Shown here one piece after another: positions 42,921-55,060 of a stretch of 64,000 bases of DNA. The notes beneath the pieces are model-generated. The model worked only from the letters and a program-made list of their open reading frames with translations. It made no database searches and was not told the DNA's origin. The stretch lies in contig NC_092661.1 of the NCBI RefSeq assembly GCF_032118995.1, forward strand, positions 5,952,494 to 6,016,493. Direction: 5' to 3'. This DNA is from Asterias amurensis (lineage: Eukaryota > Echinodermata > Asteroidea > Forcipulatida > Asteriidae). The translations under genes were made by a program, and so were the position numbers. How positions within the stretch are numbered: position 1 is the stretch's first letter; each line of letters begins with the position of its first letter.

Positions 42921-43169
42921 TACAGATAAAGTTTCCATGTGGGCTCTTTATACAACCAATATGGTTTGTTTTGAACAGACATCTAAATTCAACAATCCCG
43001 GACCTTTGAGTTATATATCATGACCATTTGTCGTTTTTTAATTATATCTTAGAGATTGGGGTCTAGGGAGTTTATTGAAGCTTGCCACAATGGAAACTTC
43101 ACCATCTTTGTTTAAAAAATATATATAAAAAGACATTATGGTAGTTTTTGCCCATTGCAGTGCTGGTAA

Positions 43170-43175
43170 AATAAA
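43170..43175 (+). terminator. Poly(A) signal of the BDH1-like gene
   Basis: AATAAA 250 bases after the stop codon, on the correct strand and with no better candidate before it. Confidence 0.55.
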
Positions 43176-43439
43176 ACCATTTGTTTCTTCCAAATACTAA
43201 AAACAATTTTAACATTTTATTATACTTTTATAACTAGCATGACTGGGCCACCATTCGGCGCCATAACCATTGGTTTATCCCATTTCGACAATCTCTGCAG
43301 CGTTGGGCCCGCCCTTGGTGCAATGATATGCCTGGCTGATGATTGTTTTGAAAGGTTGGCTTCTAATGGAAAAAGAAAAACGAGAAATGTTAAGCTATTG
43401 CAAACTGGTTACCAACCAAAAGGACATCAGAAAATGCAA

Positions 43440-43560
43440 AGAGTTGTTTATGACCTGACGTTTCTCGGTTTAGCCTTTGAGGAAGACTCTGCTTGGGGCG
43501 AAACGTCAGACCATTAACCTTTTTAGAAACAAAATCAAACTTTACTCAGTTTGAACCTGC
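43440..43560 (+). mobile_element. Retroelement tail-like fragment
   Basis: GAGGAAGACTCTGC, GGGGCGAAACGTCAG and TTAACCTTTTTAGAAAC follow the same order as in 32640-32700 (GAAGACGATC, CGAAACGTCGAG, TTAACC...TTTTCAGAACC). Body upstream not recognised. Confidence 0.4.
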
Positions 43561-43698
43561 TCTAAAGACTGAAAACATTTAATCCAAGATGACCGTCATT
43601 TTATTGCGACTTATTTCCGAACTTTTCTTTTTAATCAATTGCTTTGCATTTTCATTCAATTTCTCGAAATAGATTTGCATATTATGTGAACAAATTGA

Positions 43699-43923
43699 GG
43701 TAGTGGACACTATCTATTGGCTATTATTCAGAAATAGCATACAACCTTACTTGGTAACGTGTAATGGGGAGCTGGTGACAGTATAACACTTTGTGAGAAA
43801 CGGCTCCCTGTGAAGGGACATAGTTTTAGAGAAAGAAGTATTTTTCCACGAATATGATTTTGAGACATCGAAATACTTGAAAAGACTGTTCTTCGACAAT
43901 CACCAATAGTGTCCAGTGTCTTT
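43699..43923. repeat. Shortened family A element
   Basis: GTAGTGGACACTATCTATTG at the left and CACCAATAGTGTCCAGTGTC at the right; the middle third of the family sequence is missing. Confidence 0.7.
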
Positions 43924-44189
43924 AAAACACCGATGTGTATTATCTTTTCCCGAGCTCGGTGCATTCGATTTTGTTTGGTGCATTCAAAATTTATAGTCTT
44001 AGTTACATTGATGTTTGGCACCTTTGACTGTTCGAATCCATCAAAATTAGCAAACGTGTGGGCGTTCGAGACTTGTGAGGTGTACGCTGGCATGTGTTTA
44101 TTAAAAAAGAAAAATCTTCAAAAGGTACACTATAACTACAATAACTCACTTATTTTGTTACAGGTTTAGTCATAATCAAACAGACTATT

Positions 44190-44571
44190 AAAGGCAGTGG
44201 ACACTATTGGTAATTACTCAAAATAATTATCAGCATTAAACCTTTCTCGGTGACGAGTAATGGGGAGAGGTTGGTGGTATAAAACATTGTGAGAAACGGC
44301 TCCCTCTGAAGTGCCATTGTTTTAAAAGAAGGAATTTCCATGAATTTTATTTCGAGACCTCAGATTTAGAACTTGAGGTCTCGAAATCAACCATCTTAAC
44401 GCACACAACTTCGTGTGACAAGGGTGTTTTTTTTCTTTCAATTTATCTCGCAAGTTTGATGACCAATAAGCTCAAATTTTCACAGGTTTGTATATTATGC
44501 ATTAAATGTTGAGATACAGAAAGTGAGAAGACCGGTATTTGACAATTACCAATAGTGTCCATTGCCTTTAA
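44190..44571. repeat. Family A element, well preserved, reverse orientation
   Basis: Ends TTAAAGGCAGTGGACACTAT and ATAGTGTCCATTGCCTTTAA; contains CCTCAGATTTAGAACTTGAGG at its centre. Confidence 0.8.
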
Positions 44572-45067
44572 TTTACTATTAATGTTGTCAAACAATCTCC
44601 ATTTGGTTAAAATCTGTTTATCTGAGTGTTGAATCCACGTTTGTCTGGCATGGACCATTACTCAAGTCGTTCAAAATAGCTTGAAGGACTATTGTTTGAA
44701 AACAACGCTCTGTAATTATACTGGACGCTAAGGAGGTGTCTCTTTATCAATAATAATAAATGTGTTTATAAAATTGATAACTATCATATTGGTTAAAATA
44801 ATTTTGTCACATACTTCTTAATATTATGAGTAGTACTAAATCCGAATGTTGTTTCTTATTAAAAGAAGACCCAGTTCGTTGAGTTCTGCTTAGTCCTAAT
44901 GAATATAGTGTCTCTGAATATGGTACTCTTTTCAAAAGGGAAAGTGCAAATTTGTCAATGATGGAGCATTCGGTTGTGAAGTTTTTACGGGGTGGTCCGG
45001 CCCGCGTAAGGACCCGGGAAAATTTTGCATTCTAGATGCTCTGTAGTGCAATCGTATGCAAATTTTG

Positions 45068-45082
45068 AGGGGGGGGGGGGGG
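45068..45082. repeat. Poly-G run
   Basis: About 14 G; low complexity. Confidence 0.8.
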
Positions 45083-45311
45083 CATTTGATATTGTGTCCC
45101 CCACCCTTCAAAAGTTTGGAGGGGGTTTGTACCCTTGTCCCTCCCCTGATTGACGCCCATGCTTATATATCTTCGACCCCCAACTTTGTTTACCGTGAGA
45201 CTGTGCACGCACCGGCGACAGAAGCTCTGCTGTTACTCACGGTCTGTATTTTCATCAGGCTGAGAACAAAGTTTACTGTCGTGGATTATGCTCAAACATT
45301 TATAAATGATT

Positions 45312-45408
45312 AATTTTTAGTATAAATCATTACTTCATTATTATTCCAACAATATTATTTTTTAGTATAAATCATTACTTCATTATTATGCCAACAATCA
45401 AATGAGTC
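45312..45408. repeat. Two-copy 45-50 bp tandem duplication
   Basis: TTTTTAGTATAAATCATTAC and the following TTCATTATTATNCCAACAAT occur twice in a row. Confidence 0.85.
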
Positions 45409-45555
45409 AAAGAAATATCATCCAACCTCGAAAGTTCAAAACAAAGTTATCATCTTGCCCCTTCTAGATGAGTTTCATTCTCATTCAGTCACTAAATATA
45501 TCACGTGATGTGGTTGCTATTTGGGATTCTATTTGGTGTGCCAATATGGGGAGGG

Positions 45556-45965
45556 GGTATTTTAAGTGGAAATGAAAAAAAAAAGTTGATTACTTGCAGA
45601 CTAATAAGTTCTGATTAACGTCACAAATAACATGTCTACATTTAAGAGTAGAGAACCAAACAATGATGGTCTGAATAGTGTTTGTGTTTTGGGTGGCACT
45701 GTCATGCCTTGTGGTATCTCCGGATTCTGATCTAGCAGCCTAATCTATACAAATTTTTAAACTAGTTTCTGAACATTCAATAAAATACCAACCAAGTGTT
45801 GAAAACATGACGTCGTAAATAAATGGCGGACTATCTCTCGCATCCTAAAACCAAAACGTTTAGGATTTCAACACACGATGAAGTGCACGTGTCTTTGTAA
45901 ACAAGTTGGATAGATGATTTAAAAACAATCATTTAGTTTTTGATTGTGAACAATGTTCCTGTTTT
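45556..45965. repeat. Family G repeat
   Basis: Collinear with 18655-19245: TATTTTAAGTGGAAATGA, ATTCAATAAAATACCAACCA, AATGGCGGACTATCTCTCGC, TTAGTTTTTGATTGTGAAC. Confidence 0.6.
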
Positions 45966-47520
45966 ATGTGCAGCGCGCCGTATCGATCGCTAGCTTTGCA
46001 TATTTTAGTCTGTTCTTTGTTTGATTTCTAGGTTGCACTACACGAAATAGGCAACCGTGCGCTATAGCCGAGTATCGTAATTATAAAGAATGTGTACCGG
46101 CCTCAAAATCTTTTTAATATAGGAACGTTTTGGGGGTCATGCAATTAGGAATTGATCACACTCTGGGGTTCTTGTTTTTCAACTTTTGAGATTTGTTGGG
46201 CCTATTTAGCTTGGGAATTGGAGGGGTGCCTCGTGAAAATTGGCGGCAAAGTCGGTGGGGAAAACAACATTTTCGGTGTGTTTTTATGGGGTTATAAGCA
46301 AAAATTCCAAACGGCTGACCTGCCTATTAAAAATGAAAAGAAATGAGACGTATAGGGGTCTGAAAATAATATCTAATTGGTTTTCAAGAGGCTGAGGAGA
46401 GAAAATAGTTTTTGAGTCATGAATTCAAGAAGAAAAGCGCGCCCTCTGTGGGGTTATCACGTTACGTTATTATTACGAGTATGAAATAGTAACGACTTGT
46501 ACAAAGACTAACCAGTTGCATGGTAATCCGGGCTTGTTTTACACACCGTGATTTGGTTTCGTCAGTTTGTTCTCTCCATTCAGATATTCTGCCCTCTCTT
46601 TTTAATCGACCTTTTCCTAAAGGAGACTGGAACCGAGGTTTGGATACAGCTTATTGTGGTTGATGTACTGTCCCCGTAGGCTCTTTGTATATATTGAAAG
46701 TGGTGTCAGCATGAGGTTAGACTCTACAAACACGGGCTTCGTCACGGTGCCTCGGCGTGAATTATAATGGTTTATTGATATTGGGAGCCGGCTATGAACC
46801 ATTTTCATACAAACCACGGCTTCGGCTCTGGCTCATTATGAATCCCCGTAAAGGCCTATATATTTTTTTTCAACATAACTTTCCAGCATTTTACCCGGGG
46901 CTAAACGAAAAGTTCGTCTCAATGTCATCTAAAGCATTAAGTTCGAGGAAGGAGGGTTTCACAAGCAGTAAATATTCTTTGCTAAAGCAAAATCACGTTA
47001 TGTATGTATACGTGTGCGCAGACGTCATACGTGAGCATGAAATAAGCCCGAAGTGGCGACGTCACCCAGTACCTACACAATATTGTTGCCGTTCACGCTC
47101 GCGTAACGTGCAGCTAAACCTCGCTAGGACTCGGCTCTATCAAGTGATTTTTATTTCGTTGATTTTTGGAATGATGCATTTACATGGGTCAAAGGTCACG
47201 ATAACAAATTAAAGATAACAGTGACCTACATTTCAGAAAATTTATTTTTGACAAAATAATTGATTTGAGCATGCAATTCTCATAATTTCTCAAAAAAAAA
47301 AAATGTGATGAGAATTGACATGGTTATGACATATTTTTACCAAAAAGGTGGTATTTTACCCAAAATATTTCAGATTTTAGTGGTTTCTGCCCTGCTGACC
47401 ACATGGTAAGTCGAATCGGGCCAAAAAATTGGTGTGCATTCATTGCTCATCAGGACCTACAAGCACAGCAATTTTTATCAAAATCAGGAACATGAGGTAA
47501 AAAAAGTGTGTTGGTCTGAC
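45966..47520. other. Intergenic; one 151-codon ORF of unknown meaning
   Basis: The ORF at 46757-47212 (+) has no motif, signal peptide or membrane segment that I recognise, and its composition is that of the surrounding sequence. Not called a gene. Confidence 0.4.
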
Positions 47521-47524
47521 ATGG

Positions 47525-47868
47525 AATAATAATAATAATTTGGGGGGCTAATCGTCCTTACTCGCAGCAGCTAAGAGCTGAATTGCGAAGGACGCGCGGC
47601 TACAACGTGTTCGAGAAGCAGGCATGCAAGGGCGCATTCAGCTGCCAGCCACATCAACCCATTATGACCACGACGGAGCACAGCCAAGATCGAAAGTGTT
47701 TGATTTTTTCCTGAGGGAGGAAAACCGGATAGTCTGGAAAACCCTCGTGGCACAGCAGAGAACCAACGCACAACTCAACTCACGTATGGCCCCGACCGGG
47801 AATCGAACCGGTGTCGTCTTGGTGAGAGGCGAGCGCTTTACGTACTAGCCAACCGTGCCACCTGGAAT
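47525..47868 (-). mobile_element. tRNA-derived SINE, full length
   Basis: On the minus strand it starts with a tRNA-like head, GGTGGCACGGTTGGCTAGTA, and B box GGTTCGATTCC about 50 bases on. It ends at 47525-47545 in an (ATT)n tail. The ends of the head do not pair as an acceptor stem, so it is not a functional tRNA gene. Different family from 8224-8572. Confidence 0.75.
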
Positions 47869-48023
47869 GACCAAATTAAGGGGTAGGCAGCCACATAGAA
47901 GTAGCTGAAATAACCACCTTTACATTTACACTTTACACGAACTCAAACAATTTACATACCATAACCAGTTAAAGACCTGCTTGAACGGAAATGTCAAGTC
48001 GTGAACTTTGCTGAATTTCACTT

Positions 48024-48210
48024 AAGCCCGGTTCACACTTCCTGCGAACGCGAATGCGGAGCGAATTTGACGTGAATTTGACGTCACACCCTTCTTTCGC
48101 AGCGATTATTCGCAAGGGAGTAGAGCAGAGGGCAACTGCTGTGAATTGTTCGTTGCGAATTTGTGACGTCAAGATTCGCTTCGCATTCGCATGAAGTATG
48201 AACCGGGCTT
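48024..48210. mobile_element. MITE with AAGCCCGGTTCA ends
   Basis: Ends AAGCCCGGTTCACACTTC and GAAGTATGAACCGGGCTT. The inner arms contain GCGAATGCGGAGCGAATT, GACGTCA and their complements. Confidence 0.8.
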
Positions 48211-50940
48211 AAAAATGTTTTCAATCAACAAGGACATCGAGTCATATGATCTTGATAGATTTCAATTGTGTAAAAAAAAAACATTTCGAATGCCCTTATC
48301 CAGCTTTTCTGAGAGATTTGCGAAAAGCCCCGTTACGTAGCCAGTCAAAACGTCATAGTTGGGAGCCCAAATTTGTAAAGCCGCTTTTATTGCTGCGTGG
48401 AGGTATAACAAAGCAAACTCCCACAAATAACGTCTATTGTCCTTTCACGCGCGCCATCAATGACAGAAGTGTGTTTAGCTTTTCAAAACCTTCAGCTTGG
48501 GGCCTAATCTTTTAATCGATAGTTACGAAAAATTCAGAAGTTTACACATATCAAAATTACATTAAAAATGGTGAACAAGTGCATTATAAACAAGTTAAAA
48601 TACCATTTCCGTTGTAAACATTCCACCCAGGTAGCTGTTTAATGAGGCAATGAATGTGATAGGTTTAGCTGAAACAAGAACTTGTTGAACTCATGTATTA
48701 GTTTTCCATTGGGACTACACAACTAGTATAACGAAACAAACGACGGGTTTGAGATGCTATCATTAGGCTTCATGGTGCACCCGACTAAATGGGGAATAAA
48801 TAGAGCGTCGGCCTCATTGACGTTGTTTAGACCGTCCTCAAAATAATTGTTTCTAGGTAGATTTGAGAGCCCAAGTAAAGGGATTCAGTGAACAAATGTT
48901 GCCCAATAAGTGTGACCTTGGTGTTTTGACCTCAAGCTGAGGTATTTTGGATGAGTTAGGCCCTGAAAAATTTGTCATATTTTGCCAGAAAAGCGTAGGG
49001 ACATTTTTCAAGTGTTATGCTCGAACGTTTAGAAAATTACACTGGTTAAGAGGCGTTTTATTTGATGAGTTAATATAACTCGACGGGCACTTTGACTTCC
49101 CATATTAAATTGAGCAGAGGATTAAAGTTCAAGAGTCAATGAATAAGTTTCCCTTTATACAGTGAAAGCCTGTGATACTTTTTAAGTATGTTTGTGTATA
49201 TATTGTTTTACTTTAGCATTTTGCATCGTATGCTGTGTGAGTTTATTTAGTAGGAACATGGAGCTATAAAAAGGACATGCTGGTGGGATGCACCCTTTGC
49301 CACCGTCTGTCCACGTACATGTATGTGATGCCTGGAGTTTTCCAGAGTCACTCTCGGAGCCAAAAGACAGACCGTACTTTTGTGTAAACTACATGTTAAC
49401 CTCGTTGACCTCTACAGTCTTAACCATTGAAATGTTCAAACACAATACCCAATGTGTGCGTATAGCAGAAAGGGTGTTCAAAGATTGTTTTTTATATCGG
49501 AGCTGTGTCAACAGCTTTGTTTATTTTAATCTTGTTAGTGATAACATCAACAATACACTGTTGTGTTCATTACACGTGAATAGAGTGATAATTGAACATG
49601 CGGTTGTTTTTGTTGAATTAATCAATCAAGTTGAACACACTTGACGTTGGGATAGTGTTGATCTCTTGAGGGTTGTGTAGACAGTTGTGGCGTCAAGTTT
49701 TAAACCGTTTTTATTTATAACTTTTTAAATATGTTTTTAGTACTGTTTACTGAGAAAAGAATTATATAACGGGTCAATTACGAGTACAGACCTTACCAGA
49801 GGTGACTATTGAGCAAAGTTTTTAGTTTTTAGAATTATTCAATTATTGTTTAAATCCTACAAATGTAGACATAATAAAACTAACCGAAAATCTGGAGCGG
49901 TTATGTTCGCACGTGAATTATCATCCGTTATTGGAATACACAATCTGAGAAACGTATGACATTATAATATTGTTATATTTTTGTCTACAGCTGTTGTTTT
50001 TCTTACCAAGTAAGTTTAGTATAAAAAAATTCGATTTACGATTTCCATGTTTCTACCTACACATTATTGGCAAACCTAGAGCGTTGGAAGGGGCTTCCAC
50101 GCTCTTGTTTTTGCATTTCTGTGATAGCAAGCCGCTTTCTTTTATACGGAAATGCTGCTAAAGATGCCCTCCTCAGACTAAATGGTGCCCCATGTGCCCC
50201 AATTATTACCCGAGTTTCTGCCCCGACTGTGCCCTGACTGCCCCAGCGGACCGCAGGAGGCGTGACCCACCTGTAACCCTTGTTTGCTTTGTGACTATAG
50301 GGAATCAGTTCATTGGGAATTAGATAACGTCTTCGAGGACGATTGTGCATATTGCGCCACAGCACCTTGTAAACCATTACATTGTGCTATAAAGGCTAAG
50401 GATTAGGTCTCATATAATTCAAAATGCGTCCCACTCAACTTGCAGTAACCTTCGGAAGGGAGGCGCATTATAAATACGGTTATTCTTACGAACAGAATAC
50501 TCTTATAGTGTCTATCGGCTTAATTCCCATATCTAATTTTTATAAACCATTAGCCTATAAGATACTTTAATTTGCTAAACAAATCTGCATTGGATAAATC
50601 TGTGCTTAAATATTATCCTAGAAGTCCGTATAAAACGTGCAAACTATTATGAGAGCAACGCACCGTTGAGGTCGCACCTTTAACATCAATCTGAAATCAA
50701 AATATTGACTGTTCAGCTGAATACGATGCTGAGTGAAAAACGAGCTTCCTGAGTGGTGTTCATGCTACGGTCCACTGCACTGTATTTCCGCATCTTCACG
50801 TGTTTCTATGAGCCAATAAAAATTATTATCAAGTGTCCAAGGTTGATACTAACGCTTGGGAGTTTTACACGGTGCGCAGCAATTTTACCTTGCTCTTGGC
50901 TGCTGTGTGTGCGACATCATCCCGTAGAGAGGGGCCGTTA
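48211..50940. other. Upstream flank of NT5E, no gene recognised
   Basis: ORFs of 63-118 codons (for example 49288-49644) show no motif. No exon-like splice pairs were found. Confidence 0.4.
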
Positions 50941-50951
50941 TAGATTGACGT

Positions 50952-50958
50952 TATAAAA
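50952..50958 (+). promoter_or_regulatory. Possible TATA box of the NT5E-like gene
   Basis: TATAAAA, 116 bases before the start codon. A start site about 30 bases downstream would give a leader of about 90 bases. No other core element is evident. Confidence 0.35.
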
Positions 50959-51073
50959 CGGCCGTGCACTGCCTTTGAAGTATACACTGTATCAGCTGTT
51001 TCGGTGATCACACTGTCCCAACATAAAAGTGTTATTGCACTGCTTATCGTGTCATCAGCTGTAGTAAAGCATC

Positions 51074-51403
51074 ATGTTTCTCGATGCACGAGTTCTTGTT
51101 GTACTCTTACCTGCCGCCTGCTTAGCTACCTTCGACTTGACTGTACTTCACACAAACGATGTGCATGCTCGGTTTGAGCAGTTCACCGATAAAGGAGGCA
51201 ACTGCAAAGATGAGGATTCCATGGACGGGGAGTGCTACGGCGGAGTGGCCAGGAGAGTCACCAAGGTGCGGGAAATACGAGCTCAAGAAGATAATGTGAT
51301 CCTCTTGGATGGCGGTGACCAGTTTCAGGGAACAATGTGGTTTTACCTCTACAAGGGCCGTGCCACCTCACACTTCATGAATGCCATCGGATATGACGTC
51401 ATG
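51074..51403 (+). CDS. NT5E: Ecto-5'-nucleotidase (CD73 family), first coding exon only
   Basis: 110 codons. Residues 1-19 (MFLDARVLVVLLPAACLA) look like a signal peptide. The metallophosphatase core follows: DLTVLHTNDVHARFE (Asp29 and His31 as metal ligands), CYGGVARRVTKVREIR, and VILLDGGDQFQGTMWF (Asp82 as bridging metal ligand). It ends HFMNAIGYDVM at donor gtgtgt in phase 0, where the family continues with ALGNHEFD. The enzyme is a secreted or GPI-anchored zinc phosphohydrolase turning extracellular AMP into adenosine. No GNHEFD exon was found in the remaining 12.6 kb, so the intron is very long, continuing past the window, or the exon was missed. A related secreted 5'-nucleotidase paralogue cannot be told apart from one exon. 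Confidence 0.88.
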
Positions 51404-51630
51404 GTGTGTAGTTTTTAAAATTAGGGATGTCGTTTATTTTTTTATTTTTTTCTATTACAAGTTTGAGATACGCCGTTCGTTTTATGATTTGGCAATTTGG
51501 AAAAGGATTCGCTTATATATAGGGCTCAATTTCATTGGTGCTTTAAAGGCACAGATCACAATGGTTACCTAAACAATCATTGACAGAACAAAAACGTACT
51601 TAACGAGCAATATAGAGCTGCCAATAGTAT

Positions 51631-52030
51631 AGGTTTTCTCGGTCAAATTCAGAAAATGAGCAGCCAGTTTCATTTTAAAGCGTTCGAGTTATAGCTGTTT
51701 TGCCTCTCCAGTTGTTACTGCGTTTCAAATTCAGAATTCGGCCATTCAATTTCGTTTGAGTAGATTCAAATTCCTTTAGCACTCTCTTCAATTTAGCGTG
51801 GCGCCATTCATTTTCGTGGCACACACGCCTCAGGAAACGTCTGCGAATTTGAATGCTGCTTTAATGAATTGTTAAATATTGAATGATTATTTTGCTAAAT
51901 CGAATGACGCAACATTACATTTTGACTAATCATAAAACGAAGTCGAATGACCCTTTTCAGTAGTATTCGATTTTGCGCGAAATAGAAGAGCTTGGTGGTT
52001 AAATTGGCTGCTCATTCTCTAAAACTGACC
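51631..52030. mobile_element. Inverted-repeat element, family N, in NT5E intron 1
   Basis: Ends GGTTTTCTCGGTCAAATTC...TGAGCAGCC and GGCTGCTCATTCTCTAAAAC. The interior is rich in ATTCGA/TCGAAT words. Its partner at 52758-53170 has the opposite orientation. Confidence 0.7.
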
Positions 52031-52757
52031 CCCTCTGAAATATCGTTGTTTTTGAGGGAAAAGACTGGGGTAATTTCTCAATCAAATTACTTAGAATTCA
52101 GCTGAAGGCTTTTGTTATGCATCTGATAGCAGACAAAGTTGTGCAACAAGGGTGTTTTTTTTTCCATTATTCTCTTGCAAATTTGATGACCAAATGAGCC
52201 TAAACTTTCACCGTTTTTGTTTAGCTTAGCACACTAAATTTATGCTTATCAGAACAAGATTACCTGCAAAAATAGCATGCTGGTCACTATACCATTGTAA
52301 GCCTGCTCATTTCTGCTGAGCAGCATTAAATTATGCAGCGCTGTGACATTGGGCCATGTTATATTGCTAGAGCCTAGCTGTGTGGTATATAGGCCACATC
52401 AGCTAGCTGTGCACGCATGCCGAAGTTTCATATTGCAGCATAATGCACATACTGCACTTGTTTAATGGTTGCGAAATTAAGAACTTGAAGTATCCTCAAC
52501 CCGTTAAAGAATTTAATATCCATCAGTTAAAAAAGAACCCGCAACTATTATGACCAAGATAAAGGGTTCTGAATGCGGTTGAGGCTTTTGGTTGAATTGA
52601 AACGTTGTATTTTCTCTGATGTGCAGATAAAAATAATTTTAATAATAACAAACAGCATTAATAAGGCGCATTATGAATCAGAGATTCCTCAATGCGCATA
52701 GCAATAAAAACTAAAGGGCAAAAAACAAGACCAATTAAAATAAAGGCCAAATACTAT

Positions 52758-53170
52758 ATGGTTTCTCGGTCAACTTCGGCCAATGGGCAGCCAATTTAAC
52801 CACCAAGCTATTCTATTTCGCGCGAAATCGAATGCTACTGAAAAGGGTCATTCGATTTCGTTTTATGATTAGTCAAATGTAATGTAGCGTCATTCGATTT
52901 AACAAAATAATCATTCAATTTAACAATTCATCAAAGCAGCATTCAAATTCACAGACGCTTCTTGAGACTTGTGTGGCACGAAAAAGAATGACGATACGCT
53001 AAATTGAACAGAGTGCTAAAGGAATTTGACTTGACTGAAAACGAAATTGAATGATCTAATTCTGAATTTGAAACGCAATAACAATTGGAGAGGCAAAACG
53101 GCTTTATAATTCGAACGCATGGAAATGAAATTGACTGCTCATTGGCCGAATTTGACCGAGAAAACCTATA
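52758..53170. mobile_element. Second family N element, inverted relative to the first
   Basis: Ends TGGTTTCTCGGTCAACTTCG and GAATTTGACCGAGAAAACC. Collinear in complement with 51631-52030 (for example AATTGGAGAGGCAAAAC against GTTTTGCCTCTCCAGTT). Confidence 0.7.
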
Positions 53171-54540
53171 TTAATCCGAAAAATAATCGACATAAAAAAG
53201 ATTCAAGGTAGATACAAATTTAAAACATTAGAAACAACAGACCTAGATATGTATAGATATATATATATATATAGGGCCTAAACCCATAAAAATGGAAACT
53301 TTAAAAATACAAGAAATTTTTCAATCAATATACTTTGAACCGTGAGCAATTAGCAAATGTGTTGCATAATCAGAGCAAAACAGCCCATAACCATTATTAG
53401 GGAACAAACAATAATGGATACGAGTGGACAAAATAATGGCGGTGTGATGAGGAGCTTATAACATACTATGACGCTATATTATAGGGTCATAGTTTGGTAA
53501 TAACCCCGCCAAAAATATGTGGTATTTGTATCCGAAGGATTAGTTTTGGTTATGGTAGTAACCATGTCTTGCAAAATTATTTCGCATTAAACTATTTCTG
53601 TGACGTGCTGACGTCACTCTATTGTTCAAAGTGTAGATTATTTTTTACGAATCTACACTTCGTTACGGATCTACACTTATGTGTACATTATCCGTAACAT
53701 AATCTACAGTTGAGTGTAGATTCTTTATTAGTTAAACTTGAAAATTAGTGATACTGTCTTTCCAAACTGAAAGATAGTATGAAGTGCAACAAAACACAGC
53801 AGAAAATTATTTTATCTTTCAATTTACAATAACATTTTCCAGCTATGAAAAATCACTATGTATTTTGTAAAACAATCATAAAATTGACCAACCGTCGTTT
53901 ACGAAATTAGATTGACTAACTAGTGTTCGTTGTTATTGAGAAATCCATTTCCATTTCATTCAAACTGTGTTACATAATAAAACCAATGGGGGAAATAGTT
54001 TAGTCAGAGAATATAGACTCGAGAGTGTAGATTCGTGAATACCATGTACTCGCCTTTCACGAATCTACACTTTCTCGTCCATTCTCCTTAACTGAATGAC
54101 CCCGTTTATAAGAAATCCAGATGAACAAAAATAAATGTCAAAAACCAAATCAAATCTCTAAAACTCACAGGAGGCAAGGCGATTTTGGGAAATTCAAATT
54201 GTTTATGTTTATGTTTCGGTGAATGTTGCGGCCGGAGATACCGATATTGCTTCGCTAACGTTCATGGATTCCACATTCTGATGAAAATATCGCGACAGTT
54301 GGTCTTTACTAACTTCTGAAAACATTGTATGGTCCTATATATTATTCAAGCATCTTGTTAAAGGTGGATGATTGCAAAGTGGAGGTTGGTGTCAGTAGAC
54401 GTCACGATGAATTGAAACCATCATCAATCCACAAAACTTATTCGCTAAGTACACAAGTAAGATATATCGGGAATAAACAAAACACAGATTATTGATGTTC
54501 AAAACATATTTCAGAAGTAAATGACAGCAAAATTAACTGT
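53171..54540. other. NT5E intron 1 sequence with short inverted GTGTAGATTC motifs
   Basis: GAATCTACACT or its complement recurs at about 53637, 53714, 54026 and 54061. A hairpin has 16-bp arms at 54024-54039 and 54056-54071. No gene recognised. Confidence 0.5.
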
Positions 54541-55060
54541 TTTATTTGAAATCACTGCAGCATCCCTTTAATTTCCCATTGGGTCTCCGGGGGACTGAAT
54601 CTCCGGCGGATAAAATTCCCTGAGACACCGGTCATGTGATGGGGAGTATCTGTATCTGTCGAATACTGCATTAAACTCCTCACAGGAAAGTTGCAGGTGT
54701 GGTGTGGCGAGTGGACAAAAATTAGTGGTGAACTCCCCTTATGAAAGTGGTCATTTGGAATTTATCTAGCATTGTATTGGATGAGTCTATTGAAGGAGCT
54801 TCTCTTATACATACTATATAGGCGGTTCCATTCAACAAGGGTTCTTGGAACAAAGGAAAATATGTTCTTATTGGTTGAAGAGTGGGTGAATGAAATTGAT
54901 GAAGATTTCCTAGTGAGAGTTTGGTTTCCCTGTGGTTTAAGTTGATACATGGTGTTCCCGGTGACGTGTATCTTGAGCCCCACTCATCTGGTAAATTATT
55001 AGTTTTCGCCAACCCTGCCTGGAGAACTATGGCAAGCCACGAATGCAAATAAAAAACAGA
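54541..55060 (-). mobile_element. Non-LTR retrotransposon remnant (3' end of reverse transcriptase ORF)
   Basis: On the minus strand near 54800-54860 a frame reads FSFVPRTLVEWNRLYSMYK, like the FPRT.REWN.LP signature after the RT domain of many LINE ORFs. HQFHSPTLQP just before it lies in the neighbouring frame, so the copy is frameshifted. Only the last ~100 codons and a tail are left. Confidence 0.6.

Noticed and set aside
43239..43517. 92-codon ORF ending EEDSAWGETSDH
   Set aside because: The end coincides with the retroelement tail-like signature; no protein family is recognised.
46757..47212. 151-codon ORF as a gene
   Set aside because: No motif, no splice or promoter context and intergenic composition; length is within chance for this window.
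47780..47868. Functional tRNA gene (minus strand)
   Set aside because: A and B boxes are present, but the acceptor-stem ends do not pair and a SINE body with (ATT)n tail follows.
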